Of a stretch of 6,071 bases of DNA, positions 5,206 through 6,071 are shown piece by piece. Where the stretch lies: NCBI GenBank assembly GCA_025455945.1, contig JALOLN010000125.1, forward strand, positions 1 to 6,071, written 5' to 3'. Source of the stretch: Actinomycetes bacterium (GTDB taxonomy: Bacteria; Actinomycetota; Actinomycetes; Prado026). Position numbers and translations under genes: made by a program. The notes below the pieces were generated by a model. The model saw nothing but the letters and a program-made list of their open reading frames with translations. It did not search any database and was not told the DNA's origin. Positions within the stretch are counted from its first letter, which is position 1. Each line of letters starts with the position of its first letter.

Positions 5206-5235
5206 TGGAGTCGCGTGATCACGCGTCCCTAGACT
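5206..5235 (+). promoter_or_regulatory. Candidate promoter of the sugar transferase gene
   Basis: TAGACT (5230-5235) is the same -10 hexamer as at the rplY promoter. An 18-bp spacer places the -35 at TGGAGT (5206-5211), a partial match to TTGACa. Start of transcription would be near 5242, giving a leader of about 68 nt. The weak -35 suggests an activated or otherwise controlled promoter (inference). Confidence 0.5.
5212..5225. promoter_or_regulatory. Perfect 14-bp palindrome CGCGTGATCACGCG, candidate operator inside the promoter spacer
   Basis: The 14 bases equal their own reverse complement. They sit between the proposed -35 and -10 boxes, occupying 14 of the 18 spacer bases. A dimeric regulator bound there would exclude RNA polymerase or, as with MerR-type activators, remodel the spacer. 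The binding protein is unknown. Confidence 0.5.
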
Positions 5236-5309
5236 CCGGACAGCGCCCGCGGGCGGCCGGGAGGCGCGAGACGCACCCGGTGTCGGGCAGAAGGGGGCAG
5301 AGGGACACC

Positions 5310-6071
5310 ATGGCAGTGCTGGACGACCGGGGTGGGCCGGTCGCGGCGCCGGGGGCGGACGCCGCCGGGCACGTGGCGGTCGCTACTGACGGCCAGCTGC
5401 GCGTCGTGCACGCCGAGCCGCGCTGGCAGCGCACCTACCTCCACCTGGTCGTCGCGGGTGACGCGGTCGCCGCCGTGGTGGCCGTGCTCGTCGCCAACGT
5501 CGTCCGGGACGGTGCCATGACCAGGCCGTCCTACCTGCTGCTGAGCGTGCTCTTCCCGGCGCTGTGGCTGGCCACCGTCGCGCTCAACCGCGCCTACGAG
5601 TACCGGTTCCTCGGGATCGGGTCGGAGGAGTTCCGGCGGGTCGGCCGCGCCGCGGTCGGCCTGACCGCGGCCGCCACCTTCACTGCGTACCTCACCGACG
5701 CGCAGGTGGCCCGGCGCTACCTGCTCACCCTCCTCCCGCTCGTCGGGCTGCTCACGCTGGTCGGTCGGTACGTGCTCCGGCGGTGGCTGCACCACCAGCG
5801 GCGCAAGGGTGACTGCCTGCACCGGGTCGTGCTCGTCGGCCACGAGCTGCAGGTGCTCGACCTCGTCGAGCGGCTCGGCTCCGAGAAGTACCACGGGCTC
5901 GCCGTCGTCGCGGCCTGCCTGCCCACGCCCGGGCAGCGCCCGGCCCTCATCGAGGCCGGGATCCCGGTCGTGGGGGGCTTCGGCTCGATCGCCCAGGCGG
6001 TGCGGCTGACCGACGCCGACACCGTGGCGGTGCTGGCCAGCGGCGACCTCGGGTCCGACCAGCTGCGCCGG
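5310..6071 (+). CDS. Polyprenyl-phosphate sugar phosphotransferase, N-terminal half (partial at the right edge)
   Basis: The 254 residues present run off the window without a stop. The pattern is that of WbaP/CpsE-type initiating transferases, which move a sugar-1-phosphate from a nucleotide sugar to undecaprenyl phosphate at the membrane to begin exopolysaccharide or glycan repeat units. After a hydrophilic N-terminus (1-40), hydrophobic spans lie at about 44-65, 74-92, 111-128 and 137-157. NRAYEYRFLGIGSEEFRRV (92-110) and VGRYVLRRWLH (150-160) are typical of the family. A Rossmann-like CoA_binding_3-type segment starts at VVLVGH (172-177). The catalytic C-terminal sugar transferase domain must lie beyond 6071, so the sugar is unknown. 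ATG 5310 is preceded by AGAGGG (5299-5304) with 5 nt spacing. It is the only ATG start in the window. The family assignment rests on the N-terminal architecture alone. Confidence 0.82.
   Translation, partial: MAVLDDRGGPVAAPGADAAGHVAVATDGQLRVVHAEPRWQRTYLHLVVAGDAVAAVVAVLVANVVRDGAMTRPSYLLLSVLFPALWLATVALNRAYEYRFLGIGSEEFRRVGRAAVGLTAAATFTAYLTDAQVARRYLLTLLPLVGLLTLVGRYVLRRWLHHQRRKGDCLHRVVLVGHELQVLDLVERLGSEKYHGLAVVAACLPTPGQRPALIEAGIPVVGGFGSIAQAVRLTDADTVAVLASGDLGSDQLRR

Noticed and set aside
5229..5894. Minus-strand open frame opposite the sugar transferase
   Set aside because: It lacks hydrophobic or motif structure and is antisense to the membrane-protein frame with typical family motifs.

Overview
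The window is very GC-rich, with strong third-position G/C and GTG as the start codon of five of the six protein genes. Actinobacterial family features support a high-GC actinobacterium: a GlmU with the C-terminal Trp extension, a long L25/CTC protein with an acidic tail, a class I PRPP synthetase of mycobacterial/streptomycete type, and TAGACT-type -10 boxes. Geodermatophilaceae or a relative is a reasonable guess but is not proven here. The gene order tRNA-Gln, glmU, prs, rplY, pth is a conserved actinobacterial housekeeping block, so most of the window is ordinary core chromosome.

Layout: (1) 917 to 1, minus strand: an acyl-CoA/fatty-acid desaturase whose C-terminus lies beyond the left edge. 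(2) 918-1010: a short divergent region packed with dyad symmetry. Three abutting perfect inverted repeats (947-996) are nested inside a 13-of-14 inverted repeat (927-940 / 1003-1016). (3) 1011-1081: tRNA-Gln(UUG), followed by a GC-rich hairpin. (4) 1150-3623: glmU and prs, joined by a GTGA overlap. (5) 3624-3807: a promoter and a leader of about 130 nt ahead of rplY. (6) 3808-5078: rplY and pth, 8 nt apart. (7) 5079-5309: an intergenic region with two more strong palindromes and a promoter whose spacer is a perfect 14-bp palindrome. (8) 5310 to the right edge: the N-terminal half of a membrane polyprenyl-phosphate sugar phosphotransferase, probably the start of an exopolysaccharide locus.

How the genes fit together: GlmU makes UDP-GlcNAc for peptidoglycan. 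Prs makes PRPP for nucleotides, His/Trp and, in many actinobacteria, cell-wall pentose donors. L25 (5S rRNA binding), Pth (peptidyl-tRNA recycling) and tRNA-Gln serve translation. The flanking desaturase (membrane lipid fluidity) and sugar transferase (surface polysaccharide) are envelope genes that appear to be separately regulated.

I see no mobile element, CRISPR array, defence system or clearly new multi-gene system. What deserves a second look is in the non-coding DNA: the nested dyads upstream of the desaturase and tRNA-Gln, and the palindrome-loaded promoter of the sugar transferase.
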